In this document: positions 17,426 through 26,133 of the stretch, piece by piece
How positions within the stretch are numbered: the first letter of the stretch is position 1
Layout: every line of letters starts with the position of its first letter
Assembly (NCBI RefSeq): GCF_000144695.1
Contig: NC_014378.1
Coordinates: 1,615,833-1,679,832, forward strand
Direction of reading: 5' to 3'
DNA from: Acetohalobium arabaticum DSM 5501
Lineage (GTDB): Bacteria; Bacillota; Halanaerobiia; Halobacteroidales; Acetohalobiaceae
DNA: 64,000 nt
The notes under the pieces: model-generated
Told to the model about the DNA's origin: nothing
Seen by the model: the letters and a program-made list of their open reading frames with translations, nothing else
The model's database searches: none
Translations under genes and position numbers: made by a program

Positions 17426-18907
17426 TTAAGCATTATTCATTTCTTCCGCAACTTCATTAAATTCAGTTAAGATGCCAGCACTTTCCTCACCTGCAACTAA
17501 GTTAACAATTGAAATGGTTAAAACATTAACAATAAATCCGGGAACTATCTCATATAAGGAATTACCGAAGAATACTGCTCCCAGGTCAAACTCTTTCCAG
17601 ACAATTAAAACAATAGTTCCCATAATCATTCCCGCCAGAGCCGACTTCCAGCTTGTATTCTTAGAAAAAAGAGCAAATAAAACAATCGGACCAAAAGCTG
17701 CTCCAAATCCACCCCAGGCATAGGCCACTAAACCCAATACTGTATTATTAGGATTTAAAGCTAAAAAGAGGGCTATAAGTGAAGTCACTAACACTGAGCC
17801 TCTACCAACATATATCAGTTCCTGTTCAGAAGTATCTTTTTTAATCTTTTTATAGAAATCTTCAGTTATAGTAGAGGATAAAACCAACAGCTGTGAATCA
17901 ATAGTAGACATAATAGCTGCTAAAATAGCTGCCAGTAATATTCCACTAACCCAAGGATTGAATAATTTATCAATCATATAGATAAAGACCTTCTCCTGAT
18001 CTCCTCCGGATAGATTTTCAAACATCGGAATTGAAATTAAGCCGATGATAACTGCTCCCCCTAAAGAAACAAAGACCCAGATAACAGCTATCCGCATAGC
18101 TTTAGGAATCTTTTTTACTGAGTCAATTCCCATAAATCTAGCCAAGATATGGGGCTGTCCAAAGTACCCTAAGCCCCAGGCTACCGCTGAAATAATACCC
18201 ATCATAGATATGCTGCTATCAGCAGGTAATAGACTTAAAGAAGCTCCTTTAGCCAAGGCTGCCGTCTTAACTCCTTCAAATCCGCCCACAACATTATAAG
18301 CTAAAATAGGTACAATTATTATTGTCGAAACCATCAATAATCCCTGAACTAAATCAGTCCAGCAGACAGCTGAAAAGCCTCCCAAAAAAGTATAAAGCAT
18401 AATCACAAAAGTACCAATCAATACTGCCGCAGCATACTGAATATTAAATATCGATTCAAACAGCTTCCCTGCTGCCACAAGTCCAGAAGAAGCATAGATT
18501 GTAAAGAATAATAATGTGATCAGAGCCGATATAATCCGCAGCAAACCGGTTGGATCCTTAAATCTCTCTTCAAAGAATGAAGCTAAAGTTATAGCATCTG
18601 TCTTCTGAGTATAAACTCTGAGCCTACTGGAGACAAACTTCCAATTTAGATAAGTACCAACAAAGAGCCCGATAGCAATCCAGGCCTGTTCTACTCCGCC
18701 CAGATAGACAGCACCAGGCAGTCCCATAAGCAGCCAGCCACTCATGTCGCTGGCCTGAGCTGATAAGGCCGTCACCCAGCTACCGAGACCTCTGCCGCCT
18801 AATAAGTAATCTTCAACATCAACTGTTCGCCTATAAAAATAGATCCCAATTGACATCATAAAGATAAAGTAAACTATAAAAGCTAATAATGTCTGAATCT
18901 GAATCAT
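17426..18907 (-). CDS. putP: Sodium/proline symporter PutP
   Basis: 493 residues with about 12-13 hydrophobic segments, the sodium:solute symporter fold. The opening (YFIFMMSIGIYFYRR), LGGRGLGSWVTALSAQASDMSGWLLMGLPG and the internal FGQPHILARFM are those of PutP. It should import proline with Na+, useful both as a nutrient and as an osmoprotectant. The ATG has GGAGGAAGGGGAG upstream. It is a single-gene unit with its own promoter and terminator. PutP is the most likely member, though close paralogues take other solutes. Confidence 0.92.
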   Translation of the reverse strand: MIQIQTLLAFIVYFIFMMSIGIYFYRRTVDVEDYLLGGRGLGSWVTALSAQASDMSGWLLMGLPGAVYLGGVEQAWIAIGLFVGTYLNWKFVSSRLRVYTQKTDAITLASFFEERFKDPTGLLRIISALITLLFFTIYASSGLVAAGKLFESIFNIQYAAAVLIGTFVIMLYTFLGGFSAVCWTDLVQGLLMVSTIIIVPILAYNVVGGFEGVKTAALAKGASLSLLPADSSISMMGIISAVAWGLGYFGQPHILARFMGIDSVKKIPKAMRIAVIWVFVSLGGAVIIGLISIPMFENLSGGDQEKVFIYMIDKLFNPWVSGILLAAILAAIMSTIDSQLLVLSSTITEDFYKKIKKDTSEQELIYVGRGSVLVTSLIALFLALNPNNTVLGLVAYAWGGFGAAFGPIVLFALFSKNTSWKSALAGMIMGTIVLIVWKEFDLGAVFFGNSLYEIVPGFIVNVLTISIVNLVAGEESAGILTEFNEVAEEMNNA

Positions 18908-18942
18908 ATTCTCCCCTTCCTCCTTAACAAAATATTACTTTT

Positions 18943-18971
18943 AGAATAACATAACCTGTAATATTATTCAA
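18943..18971 (-). promoter_or_regulatory. Promoter of putP
   Basis: Minus strand TTGAAT (18966-18971), 17-bp spacer, TATTCT (18943-18948) with an upstream TG. Confidence 0.5.
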
Positions 18972-19005
18972 CTTCTTTTGTAATTATTATTAAGAGAGGA
19001 ATAAT

Positions 19006-19389
19006 TTAAAATATATTCTTAAAATTGATCTTTTGAGTATTGGGTACATTCTGGACCAATCTCCTGCTAACTGCTATTTCAAGTAAAGCTTCTGTTTTCT
19101 CCTCTTCATTTACTGCTTTCTTGATTTTGATCAAAGAATTCTCCAGCCCATCTACCCGGCTGTGGTCTACTAAAGGAGTCCATAAGTTTTGGGTCTTTTC
19201 CCATCTATCCTGTAGGGCTTCATTAGTTGTTTTTGCTGTCTGCCAATCTTCATTCTGTATCTCAGTTTCCAATTTATTCAGTTTATCCAAGATTGGTTCA
19301 GCCGAATTGACTACTTCTCTGTAACCATAAACAGATAATCCTAATAATAAAATTAAAAAGATAGTTATCCCGATTACTAGCTTATTCAT
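19006..19389 (-). CDS. DUF4363 family membrane-anchored protein
   Basis: 127 residues. One N-terminal membrane segment (residues 4-23) is followed by a helical soluble part with NEDWQTAKT, a tryptophan pair region (RWEKTQNLWTPLVDHSRVDGLENSL) and a long final helix, the pattern of DUF4363. Such proteins are often encoded beside DUF421 genes in spore formers, and that is the case here: the DUF421 gene is 21 bases upstream on the same strand. The function is unknown; the pairing suggests the two act together at the membrane. Confidence 0.75.
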   Translation of the reverse strand: MNKLVIGITIFLILLLGLSVYGYREVVNSAEPILDKLNKLETEIQNEDWQTAKTTNEALQDRWEKTQNLWTPLVDHSRVDGLENSLIKIKKAVNEEEKTEALLEIAVSRRLVQNVPNTQKINFKNIF

Positions 19390-19410
19390 ATTTAACCCCT
19401 CTCTAGGTAA

Positions 19411-20085
19411 TTAAGAATCATATAATTGATAGAATATATTGCCTGAAGAATCAATATTAGCAAATAAAACATCTGATAAATCATTAATTCCAAAATTGGA
19501 TAATTCATTCTTTAACCAGTCTTTTGATAAGCCAACCTCATCTAGATTCGGCTGGTATACTTTTCCATCAACTATTAAGGAATAAGCAACACCTTCATAA
19601 TCAGTCTCTATTTCCAGATCCTCGGGAGTAACCGGCCTATTTTGTGATTTAGGAATTACACTTACCTGACCATTAGTTTCAATAAAAGCAAATTCTATTT
19701 CAGCTAGATTATGATATCCTTTTACTCTCAATTCCTCTAATAATTCATGAATACTAATTCGATTCTTTCTCAATTCCTCTTCATTTAATTGTCCATTCTC
19801 AATTAATATATCCGGGCTGCCACAGACTATCTCTCTAGCCTTAAAACTTTTAGTATTAATTACAGAAATATAAATCTGTAAAATTAAGATTAATGAAATA
19901 GGCAATAAACTATTAATCAATGGAACATCTGTATTCTGCATCGGCATTGCTGCTAACTCTGAAACCATAATTGTAACTGCTAAATCAAAAGGCTGCAGCT
20001 CTCCAATCTGTCTTTTACCCATCAACCGCAGAACTACCAACACAGCTAAATATAGAATAACTGTTCTGATAATTACAATTAACAT
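19411..20085 (-). CDS. DUF421 (YetF-like) membrane protein
   Basis: About 224 residues. Three hydrophobic N-terminal segments lead into the conserved core LVVLRLMGKRQIGELQPFDLAVTIMVSELAAMP, followed by two soluble YetF-type domains. The C-terminal part has SKDWLKNELSNFGI. The open frame extends to a TTG at 20103, but the ATG at 20085 has GAGG nine bases upstream and is preferred; an ATG at 20094 is also possible. Members occur in spore formers, some near spoVA genes. No biochemical role is settled. It is followed at 21 bases by its usual DUF4363 companion. Confidence 0.85.
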   Translation of the reverse strand: MLIVIIRTVILYLAVLVVLRLMGKRQIGELQPFDLAVTIMVSELAAMPMQNTDVPLINSLLPISLILILQIYISVINTKSFKAREIVCGSPDILIENGQLNEEELRKNRISIHELLEELRVKGYHNLAEIEFAFIETNGQVSVIPKSQNRPVTPEDLEIETDYEGVAYSLIVDGKVYQPNLDEVGLSKDWLKNELSNFGINDLSDVLFANIDSSGNIFYQLYDS

Positions 20086-20165
20086 ATTAACCATCCTCTT
20101 CAATTATAGTTTCAACTATAGTATTGACAAAAGGATAAAGCCAATATGTATCTTCTAACCCATTA

Positions 20166-21314
20166 TTAACCTGGATAAACTTTACTTCCCTTTTTATAAG
20201 TAGCCAGCACTTCTAACTCTTCATCAACAACGACAAAATCAGCCACATAATCAGCTTTTAACCTCCCCTTCCTTTCCAGCCCTAGCTTATAAGCAGGATT
20301 AACTGTCGCCAGCTTTAGAGCCTGACTGAAATTTAATCTCGTAAACTCTACCACATTAGCTACAGCATCTATTAATTTTAGAGTACTGCCGGCTAAAGTC
20401 CCATCAGTTAGCCGGGCTCTACCCTGCTTATCCACTGTCACTTTTTGATTACCTAAATTATATTTACCAGCCCCCATACCGGCAGCTTGCATGCTATCAC
20501 TTATTAAAATTACTTTATCCACTCCCTTGATCTTAAGCAGTAACCCTATCACTTCCGGATGAATATGGATTCCATCAGCTATTACTTCACAGCTGCAGCT
20601 GTCATTATTCAGTACTGCTCCTACTGTACCCGGCTGTCTATGATGTAGACTATTCATCTTATTAAAGATATGAGTAGCACAGCTTAAACCATAAGAAAAA
20701 GCCTGCTGCATAACCTCCAAGGAAGCAGCAGAATGGGCTACAGAGGTAGTAATCCCTTGTTGTTCTAAATAATCCACCATTTCTAAACCACCATCAACTT
20801 CGGGAGCTAAAGAAACTATCTTGATTAAGTCCTTATAATCAGTTAATAACCGGTCAACATAACCTCTATTAGGAGCAGTTATGAACTCTTTCTTCTGGGC
20901 TCCAGCCTGTTTAGGATTAATAAATGGTCCTTCTAGATGAGCACCTATAATATTAGAACAGCTTGTCTGGGCTTCTTTAATTATCTCTAAAGTATCCAGC
21001 AGCAGAGATTTAGGAGCTGCTAAAGTAGTTGGCAGCAGAGAAGTAACCCCCGTTTTAAAGCCGTAATGAGATAACCTTTTGACACTTGCTAAACTGGCTT
21101 CCATCACTTCTACACCTGCTCCACCGTGAATATGAGTATCTATCAAACCAGGGATAATCTGACAGCCAGAATAATCTACTAATTTAAAATTAGATAAATC
21201 ATATTCAGCTAAAGTATCAGTTATCTTCAGTACAGTACTGTCGGCTATAACTAAATATTGAGCCTTTGATTTCATAGGAGTATAGATTAAATCAGCTTTA
21301 ATAATGCATTTCAT
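20166..21314 (-). CDS. nagA: N-acetylglucosamine-6-phosphate deacetylase
   Basis: 382 residues. It removes the acetyl group from N-acetylglucosamine 6-phosphate in amino-sugar and cell-wall recycling. Amidohydrolase features are clear: metal-binding DTHIHGG near residue 59, HLEGPFINPKQAGAQ near 125, VAHSAAS, THIFNKM, and the catalytic aspartate in LISDSMQAAGM. ATG start with GAGGCG upstream. No nagB or phosphotransferase gene is next to it, so it seems to be expressed alone or at the head of the DUF421 pair, 80 bases away. Confidence 0.95.
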   Translation of the reverse strand: MKCIIKADLIYTPMKSKAQYLVIADSTVLKITDTLAEYDLSNFKLVDYSGCQIIPGLIDTHIHGGAGVEVMEASLASVKRLSHYGFKTGVTSLLPTTLAAPKSLLLDTLEIIKEAQTSCSNIIGAHLEGPFINPKQAGAQKKEFITAPNRGYVDRLLTDYKDLIKIVSLAPEVDGGLEMVDYLEQQGITTSVAHSAASLEVMQQAFSYGLSCATHIFNKMNSLHHRQPGTVGAVLNNDSCSCEVIADGIHIHPEVIGLLLKIKGVDKVILISDSMQAAGMGAGKYNLGNQKVTVDKQGRARLTDGTLAGSTLKLIDAVANVVEFTRLNFSQALKLATVNPAYKLGLERKGRLKADYVADFVVVDEELEVLATYKKGSKVYPG

Positions 21315-21468
21315 TCTATCGCCTCACTGAGAATATAATAATCATTAATCATCATCTATTTCTATGACTCTGCATTTTCACCTGCAGATATAATTTTTTC
21401 TTTGAATTAATCGTATAAAAAAGGATATTATAATAAATCATAGTTATATAGTCATCTTTTTAATCAGC

Positions 21469-21507
21469 TTGATATTATTATTCAATATAGTATATACTTT
21501 ATTGAAT
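21469..21507 (+). promoter_or_regulatory. Promoter and 28-bp operator-like dyad of the metal transporter
   Basis: TTGATA (21469-21474), 18-bp spacer, TATACT (21493-21498). A 28-bp dyad spans 21480-21507: outer arms ATTCAATA and TATTGAAT around the perfect palindrome AGTATATACT, with only one pair of positions off symmetry. It covers the spacer and -10, a classic repressor site. By gene context a Zur- or MntR-like metal repressor is likely. Confidence 0.65.
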
Positions 21508-21535
21508 ACAATTATTTTACAGAAGGAGGATTAAT

Positions 21536-22447
21536 ATGTTCAATCTAAACAGAGCCTTTAACTTAGTAATTTTGTTTTTGGTAGTTGGATTAATGTTAAG
21601 TATAGTTAATCCAGTAATGGGGCAGGAAACATCAACAGCCTATGTCAGTTTCTATCCTTTATATGATGCAGCAACTAAAATTGGTGGTAATCAGATAGAT
21701 ATCAAGTTAGTAATTCCTAACGGAGCAGAAGTACATAGTTATAAACCGTCTCCGCAGAAAATAGCCCAGTTAGAAACAGCAGATATCTTCTTTTATAATG
21801 GAGTTGGACTTGAATCCTGGGCCGATAAAGCAGTTCAGAATCTCAAAGGTTCCAAAGTAAAGACAGTTAATCTCAGTAAAAGTGTTGACCTGCTTCCACT
21901 TGCTGACCATCATAACAAACATCATAATGACCCCCATATCTGGTTGGATCCTCTCAATATGAAGATGATTGGAGAGGTAATAACAGAAGAATTCTGCAGA
22001 CTGGATCCTGAACATAAAGAGATCTATCAACAGAATTTTGACCAGTTTGCTCAACAAATTGACCAGCTCCATAAGGAGTATAAAACAGTATTAGCTGATA
22101 AACAACAGAAGTATATTCTAGTCTCTCATTCAGCTTTTGGTTACTTAACTAACCGTTACGGGTTAGAACAGATATCGGTTACTGGAATAGCCCCTCACGA
22201 AGAACCATCACCGAATACTTTAGCCCGGTTGACTCAAAAGGCCAATCAATATAATCTAAATTATATTTTTAGAGAGACATTATCCAGTCCAAAAACCGTT
22301 AATGCCTTAGCCCAGGAAGCAGATCTTGAAATATTACCGCTTAATCCAATTGCCGGGCTAACTGAAACAGAACAGCAAAATAATGAAGATTACTTTTCCT
22401 TAATGAGGCAGAATCTTGATAATTTAAAGAAAGCAGTGAAGAAGTAA
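21536..22447 (+). CDS. znuA: Metal (zinc-type) ABC transporter, substrate-binding protein
   Basis: 303 residues of the cluster A-I metal-binding protein family. The N terminus (residues about 8-30) is a signal peptide, but no cysteine lies at its end, so it is not a lipoprotein. A histidine-rich loop (DHHNKHHNDPH, near 122-132) followed by IWLDPLNMK is typical of zinc rather than manganese binders. VSHSAFGYL and TGIAPHEEPSP are family segments. It captures the metal outside the cytoplasmic membrane and delivers it to the permease. The ATG has AGAAGGAGG upstream. It is the first of three overlapping genes. A soluble form fits a periplasm. Manganese cannot be excluded. Confidence 0.85.
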   Translation: MFNLNRAFNLVILFLVVGLMLSIVNPVMGQETSTAYVSFYPLYDAATKIGGNQIDIKLVIPNGAEVHSYKPSPQKIAQLETADIFFYNGVGLESWADKAVQNLKGSKVKTVNLSKSVDLLPLADHHNKHHNDPHIWLDPLNMKMIGEVITEEFCRLDPEHKEIYQQNFDQFAQQIDQLHKEYKTVLADKQQKYILVSHSAFGYLTNRYGLEQISVTGIAPHEEPSPNTLARLTQKANQYNLNYIFRETLSSPKTVNALAQEADLEILPLNPIAGLTETEQQNNEDYFSLMRQNLDNLKKAVKK

Positions 22448-23142
22448 TGGATAAGGTAATTACAGTTAATAATCTATCCTTTGCTTACGAAGAAGAGCCT
22501 ATTCTTAAAAATGTTAATTTACAGGTTAACAGAGGAGATTTCCTTGCTTTTATCGGGCCTAACGGTTCCGGCAAAAGTACATTATTAAAGCTGTTACTGG
22601 GCTTGTTAACAGCAGACCAGGGAGAAATAAAGCTACTAGAGACTGAAATTAATGATTTTACCGACTGGACTAAGATAGGTTATATTCCTCAGAATGTCAG
22701 AAACTTTAACAATAGCTTTCCAGCTACTGTCAGAGAAGTTATCGGCTCTAATCTCTATTCAGAAATGAACTTTTTTAAATTATTAACAGCCGAGTTAGAA
22801 GAAAGAATTGATAAAGCATTGAAGTTAGTTAATATGCTGGATTATAAGGACAGCCTGATTGGTAATCTCTCGGGAGGCCAGCAGCAGCGCATCTTTATTG
22901 CTCGAACATTAGTTACTGAACCAGAAATTATCTTTCTGGATGAACCGCTGACTGGCGTAGATATCAATGCTCAGAATGAATTATACGAATTGCTGACCAA
23001 GCTAAACCAAGAATTAGAGATTACAGTCACTATGGTCTCTCATGATCTTAATTCTATCTATAGATATACTGATAGAATTATCTCAGTTAAAAACTGTCAA
23101 CTTGTTGATAAAAAACAATTACGGGAGGGGGAGATATGTTAG
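22447..23142 (+). CDS. znuC: Metal ABC transporter, ATP-binding protein
   Basis: 231 residues. Walker A GPNGSGKST (about 36-44), ABC signature LSGGQQQR (about 140-147), Walker B IIFLDEP, and a switch histidine in TMVSHD are all present, so it should be an active ATPase. It powers import of the metal bound by the preceding protein. The ATG shares one base with the upstream stop codon (TAATG), so translation is coupled. The C-terminal end overlaps the permease gene by seven bases. Confidence 0.92.
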   Translation: MDKVITVNNLSFAYEEEPILKNVNLQVNRGDFLAFIGPNGSGKSTLLKLLLGLLTADQGEIKLLETEINDFTDWTKIGYIPQNVRNFNNSFPATVREVIGSNLYSEMNFFKLLTAELEERIDKALKLVNMLDYKDSLIGNLSGGQQQRIFIARTLVTEPEIIFLDEPLTGVDINAQNELYELLTKLNQELEITVTMVSHDLNSIYRYTDRIISVKNCQLVDKKQLREGEIC

Positions 23143-23984
23143 AAATTCTGAGCTATTCCTTTATGCAGCGGGCCTTCATAGTCGGAAATATTATCGGAGT
23201 CATCTGTCCTTTAATCGGAACCTTTCTGGTCTTAAAACGATTAGCCTTAATCGGCCATACTCTATCCCATGTAGCCTTAGCCGGTATAGCCTTAGGAATG
23301 TTTTTAGGTGTTTATCCTCTTTATATGGCACTTATAATTTCAATTATGGCTGCTTTAAGTATCGAAAAGCTGCGGCAGAATTATAAAGACTACGCAGAAT
23401 TATCACTGTCGATAATTCTAGCTGCTGGTCTGGGAATAGCTACTATTTTAATCGGTTTAATTAATGGCAATTCAGGAATCTTCAGTTATCTATTCGGCAG
23501 TATCTCGCTAGTTACTAATCAGGATCTATTTACTGTTCTCCCGCTGGGAATTATAATCATCGGTATTATTATCTATTTTTATTACGGTTTCTTTGCTATT
23601 GCCTTCAATGAAGAGGAAGCCAGACTGGCCGGAATTCCGGTTAAAGGACTTAATATTCTATTCATGATTCTAGTCTCAGTTACTGTATCATTATCGATGA
23701 GGATTATCGGCGGCTTATTAGTATCTTCGTTGATTACTCTTCCAGTAGCAACCGGCCTCCAGCTAGCAACTAGCTTTAAAGACACAATTAAGTACAGCAT
23801 CATCTTTAGTCTGCTGGCAGTTAATCTCGGTTTAATTATCTCTTTCTATCAAGATTTAGCTCCAGGAGGAACTATAATTCTAATTAGTGTAGTCTACTTA
23901 TTGGGAGCATTAGGATATAAGAAGATCAAACAGACGCTTCATAATTCCCAAGAAAACAGACTGGACTCAGATAAAAAAATTTAG
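23136..23984 (+). CDS. znuB: Metal ABC transporter, permease
   Basis: 282 residues with about eight membrane segments, matching the ABC-3 permease family (FLVLKRLALIGHTLSHVALAGIALG near residues 29-53, and EEARLAGIPVKGL later). It forms the membrane channel for the zinc-type transporter. It overlaps znuC by seven bases and its ATG follows GGGAGGGGG. No convincing terminator follows; a weak hairpin (CAAATTA / TAATTTG) and then repeat R3 come next. Confidence 0.92.
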   Translation: MLEILSYSFMQRAFIVGNIIGVICPLIGTFLVLKRLALIGHTLSHVALAGIALGMFLGVYPLYMALIISIMAALSIEKLRQNYKDYAELSLSIILAAGLGIATILIGLINGNSGIFSYLFGSISLVTNQDLFTVLPLGIIIIGIIIYFYYGFFAIAFNEEEARLAGIPVKGLNILFMILVSVTVSLSMRIIGGLLVSSLITLPVATGLQLATSFKDTIKYSIIFSLLAVNLGLIISFYQDLAPGGTIILISVVYLLGALGYKKIKQTLHNSQENRLDSDKKI

Positions 23985-24044
23985 AATAAAAAAAAGCAAA
24001 TTACAAAGAATAATTTGTGAGCTAATCTTAATTCTCTACTTTTT

Positions 24045-24470
24045 ATTGATATATTGTGTCACTTCCCACTTGTAGCTAATATGGTCTCATTCATGATATT
24101 GCAGGAATAGTCAATATGTATCCGCCGCTTGTCGTTCGCTCAACATCCTGTTTCGCTCACTCTCAAAAAACAGTTTTCCGCCGTCCATGGCTCCAAACTG
24201 TTTTTAAGAGTCGCTCTGGACACATATTGACTATTTATAGTACAGAAATTTCATTGGTTTGTTTTTTTTAACGCTTCCTCAGATAATTTTGCACAATTAG
24301 TTGATATCTTGCAACAAGCGACTTTAAAGCAGCCCCATAAGAGAAGATAATTAACATATAAAGTAGGCTCTTTAAATCGTATCTCTAAGATTAGTTTATT
24401 GCTGATTGACTAGGGCTGATTTTCGGAGCGTTTGCAAGATATCAACTCTAAACTGCAACATTATATCAAT
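24045..24470 (-). repeat. Mosaic intergenic repeat R3
   Basis: 426 bp with terminal inverted repeats TTTTATTGATATA / TATATCAATAAAA. Contains module B (24106-24235; stem arms AACAGTTT at 24169-24176 and AAACTGTT at 24195-24202) and module A (about 24300-24445). Modules C and D are absent, so this is the simplest complete form of the family. An apparent 27-codon N-terminal extension of the germination gene falls mostly inside it. Confidence 0.88.
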
Positions 24471-24512
24471 AAAACTATACTTACTTGCTTAAATAAAGGA
24501 GAAGGTATATAT

Positions 24513-26117
24513 ATGTGGCAGCAGTTAAAGAAGTGGCTACAGGATAAGTACATAGCACAACAGAATGAAAAAGAGGATACTGCTGATATGTTTTTCAACA
24601 GTCTGGCTGAAAATGAAGCAGTGCTGAAAAAACGTCTAGACAAGATCGATGATGTCCGCTTTAGAGATATCAAACCAGCTGATGGAGATAATAATCAGCT
24701 TAAGATGACCCTGGTCTATATTACTGATTTAGTCGATAAAGAAATAATTAATAATCATATCTTAAAGCCTATCCTATCCCACAAGCAGAACTCAGACTTG
24801 GAGGCATTGATAGAAGATAAAGATGCAGAAGTCCTTAAAAACCAGATTATTGATGCTGAGGATATGACCAAATTAGATAAAATAGAAAAAGCAATAACTG
24901 ACTTAATGGCTGGAAAATCAATCCTACTTATCGACCAGACCCCCTATGTATTCAGCATCGCCACCCAGGGCTGGGAAGAGCGGAGTGTCCCTGACCCAGT
25001 AGTCGAACGAACTGTCCGCGGTCCTAATGTCTCCTTTATGGAGAATATCAAAACCAATACCGGATTAATTCGAAGAAGAATTAAAGATGATAACTTAAAG
25101 ATAGAGCCCTTCACTAAAGGAAGACAGACCAAAACTAAGATAAATGTAATCTATCTCGACGGAGTTGCTAACCAAAAGATTGTAAAGGAAGTCAAAAAAC
25201 GAATTGAAAGCATTGAAGTAGCCGGAATTAATAGCGCCCAGCATCTGCTGGAATTAATTGAAGATAATCCGCTGTCCCCTTTTGAAACAGTATATTTGAC
25301 TCAGCGGCCTGATATAATATCTGCCGGCTTATTGGAAGGACGAGTAGCTATCTTAATTGACGGTACCCCTACAGTCTTAACAGTTCCTAAACTCTTTATG
25401 GAGAATTTAATCAGTCCTGAAGATTATTATTCCCGTATTTATTATACTCTTGTAATCAGAATAATTAGGTTTTCTGCCTTTCTAGTTGCTGCCACTCTAC
25501 CGGCCTTCTATATTTCACTACTGGGCTTTCATCAAGAAGTACTACCGCTGACCTTGGTTAATTCAATCTATACTGCCCGGGAAGGAGTTCCTTTTCCTAT
25601 AGCTGTGGAAATGATAGTCTACGGCCTCTTCTTTGAAGGGATTAGAGAAGCCGGAGCCCGAATTCCTACCGGCTTAGGCTCTTCAGTAACTATCGTCGGC
25701 GCCTTGATTTTAGGTCAGGCAGCAATCAGCGCTGGTTTTCTAAGCCCTGATGGAGTAATTATCGGTTCACTGACCGGAATTGCTGTCTTCTTAACTCCTA
25801 CATTAGAATTTAGTAATACTTTATTAATACTAAGGCTATTATTTGTTGGAGCAGCAAGTATAGCTGGATTTTATGGGATGACTATTCTCTTTTTGTTAGT
25901 TACAATGCATCTAACCAGTTTAAGATCCTTCGGAGTCCCCTATACGAAACCGATAGCTCCACTGCAGCTTACAGACTTAAGAGACTTCTTTATACGGGTA
26001 CCGTATCTACTGATGAATACGCGGCCTGAATCTCTAGAAAACGAAGATCAGACCCGCCAGGATAATCAGCCCAGCAGACGGTTCTTCTTCAAGTATAAAC
26101 TAACAGAAGATGATTAA
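24513..26117 (+). CDS. gerKA: Spore germination protein, GerA/GerKA family (A subunit)
   Basis: About 534 residues. A subunit of a nutrient germinant receptor of the inner spore membrane. A soluble N-terminal domain of about 270 residues is followed by five or so membrane segments containing SLLGFHQEVLPLTLVNSI and the conserved EGIREAGARIPTGLGSSVTIVGALILG block. The frame is open 27 codons further upstream, but that stretch lies in repeat R3; the ATG at 24513 with GGAGAAGG before it and an amphipathic MWQQLKKWL start is preferred. It opens an A-B-B-C receptor operon. Whether it is GerA, GerK or another specificity type cannot be decided. Confidence 0.9.
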   Translation: MWQQLKKWLQDKYIAQQNEKEDTADMFFNSLAENEAVLKKRLDKIDDVRFRDIKPADGDNNQLKMTLVYITDLVDKEIINNHILKPILSHKQNSDLEALIEDKDAEVLKNQIIDAEDMTKLDKIEKAITDLMAGKSILLIDQTPYVFSIATQGWEERSVPDPVVERTVRGPNVSFMENIKTNTGLIRRRIKDDNLKIEPFTKGRQTKTKINVIYLDGVANQKIVKEVKKRIESIEVAGINSAQHLLELIEDNPLSPFETVYLTQRPDIISAGLLEGRVAILIDGTPTVLTVPKLFMENLISPEDYYSRIYYTLVIRIIRFSAFLVAATLPAFYISLLGFHQEVLPLTLVNSIYTAREGVPFPIAVEMIVYGLFFEGIREAGARIPTGLGSSVTIVGALILGQAAISAGFLSPDGVIIGSLTGIAVFLTPTLEFSNTLLILRLLFVGAASIAGFYGMTILFLLVTMHLTSLRSFGVPYTKPIAPLQLTDLRDFFIRVPYLLMNTRPESLENEDQTRQDNQPSRRFFFKYKLTEDD

Positions 26118-26133
26118 TAAAGGAGAATAAAGA

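Noticed and set aside
23990-24025. Terminator after znuB (CAAATTA / TAATTTG)
   Set aside because: The AT-only stem is weak and no T-run follows.
24432-24512. 27-codon N-terminal extension of the germination A subunit
   Set aside because: It lies mostly in the terminal repeat of R3, and the ATG at 24513 has a better site and a sensible N terminus.
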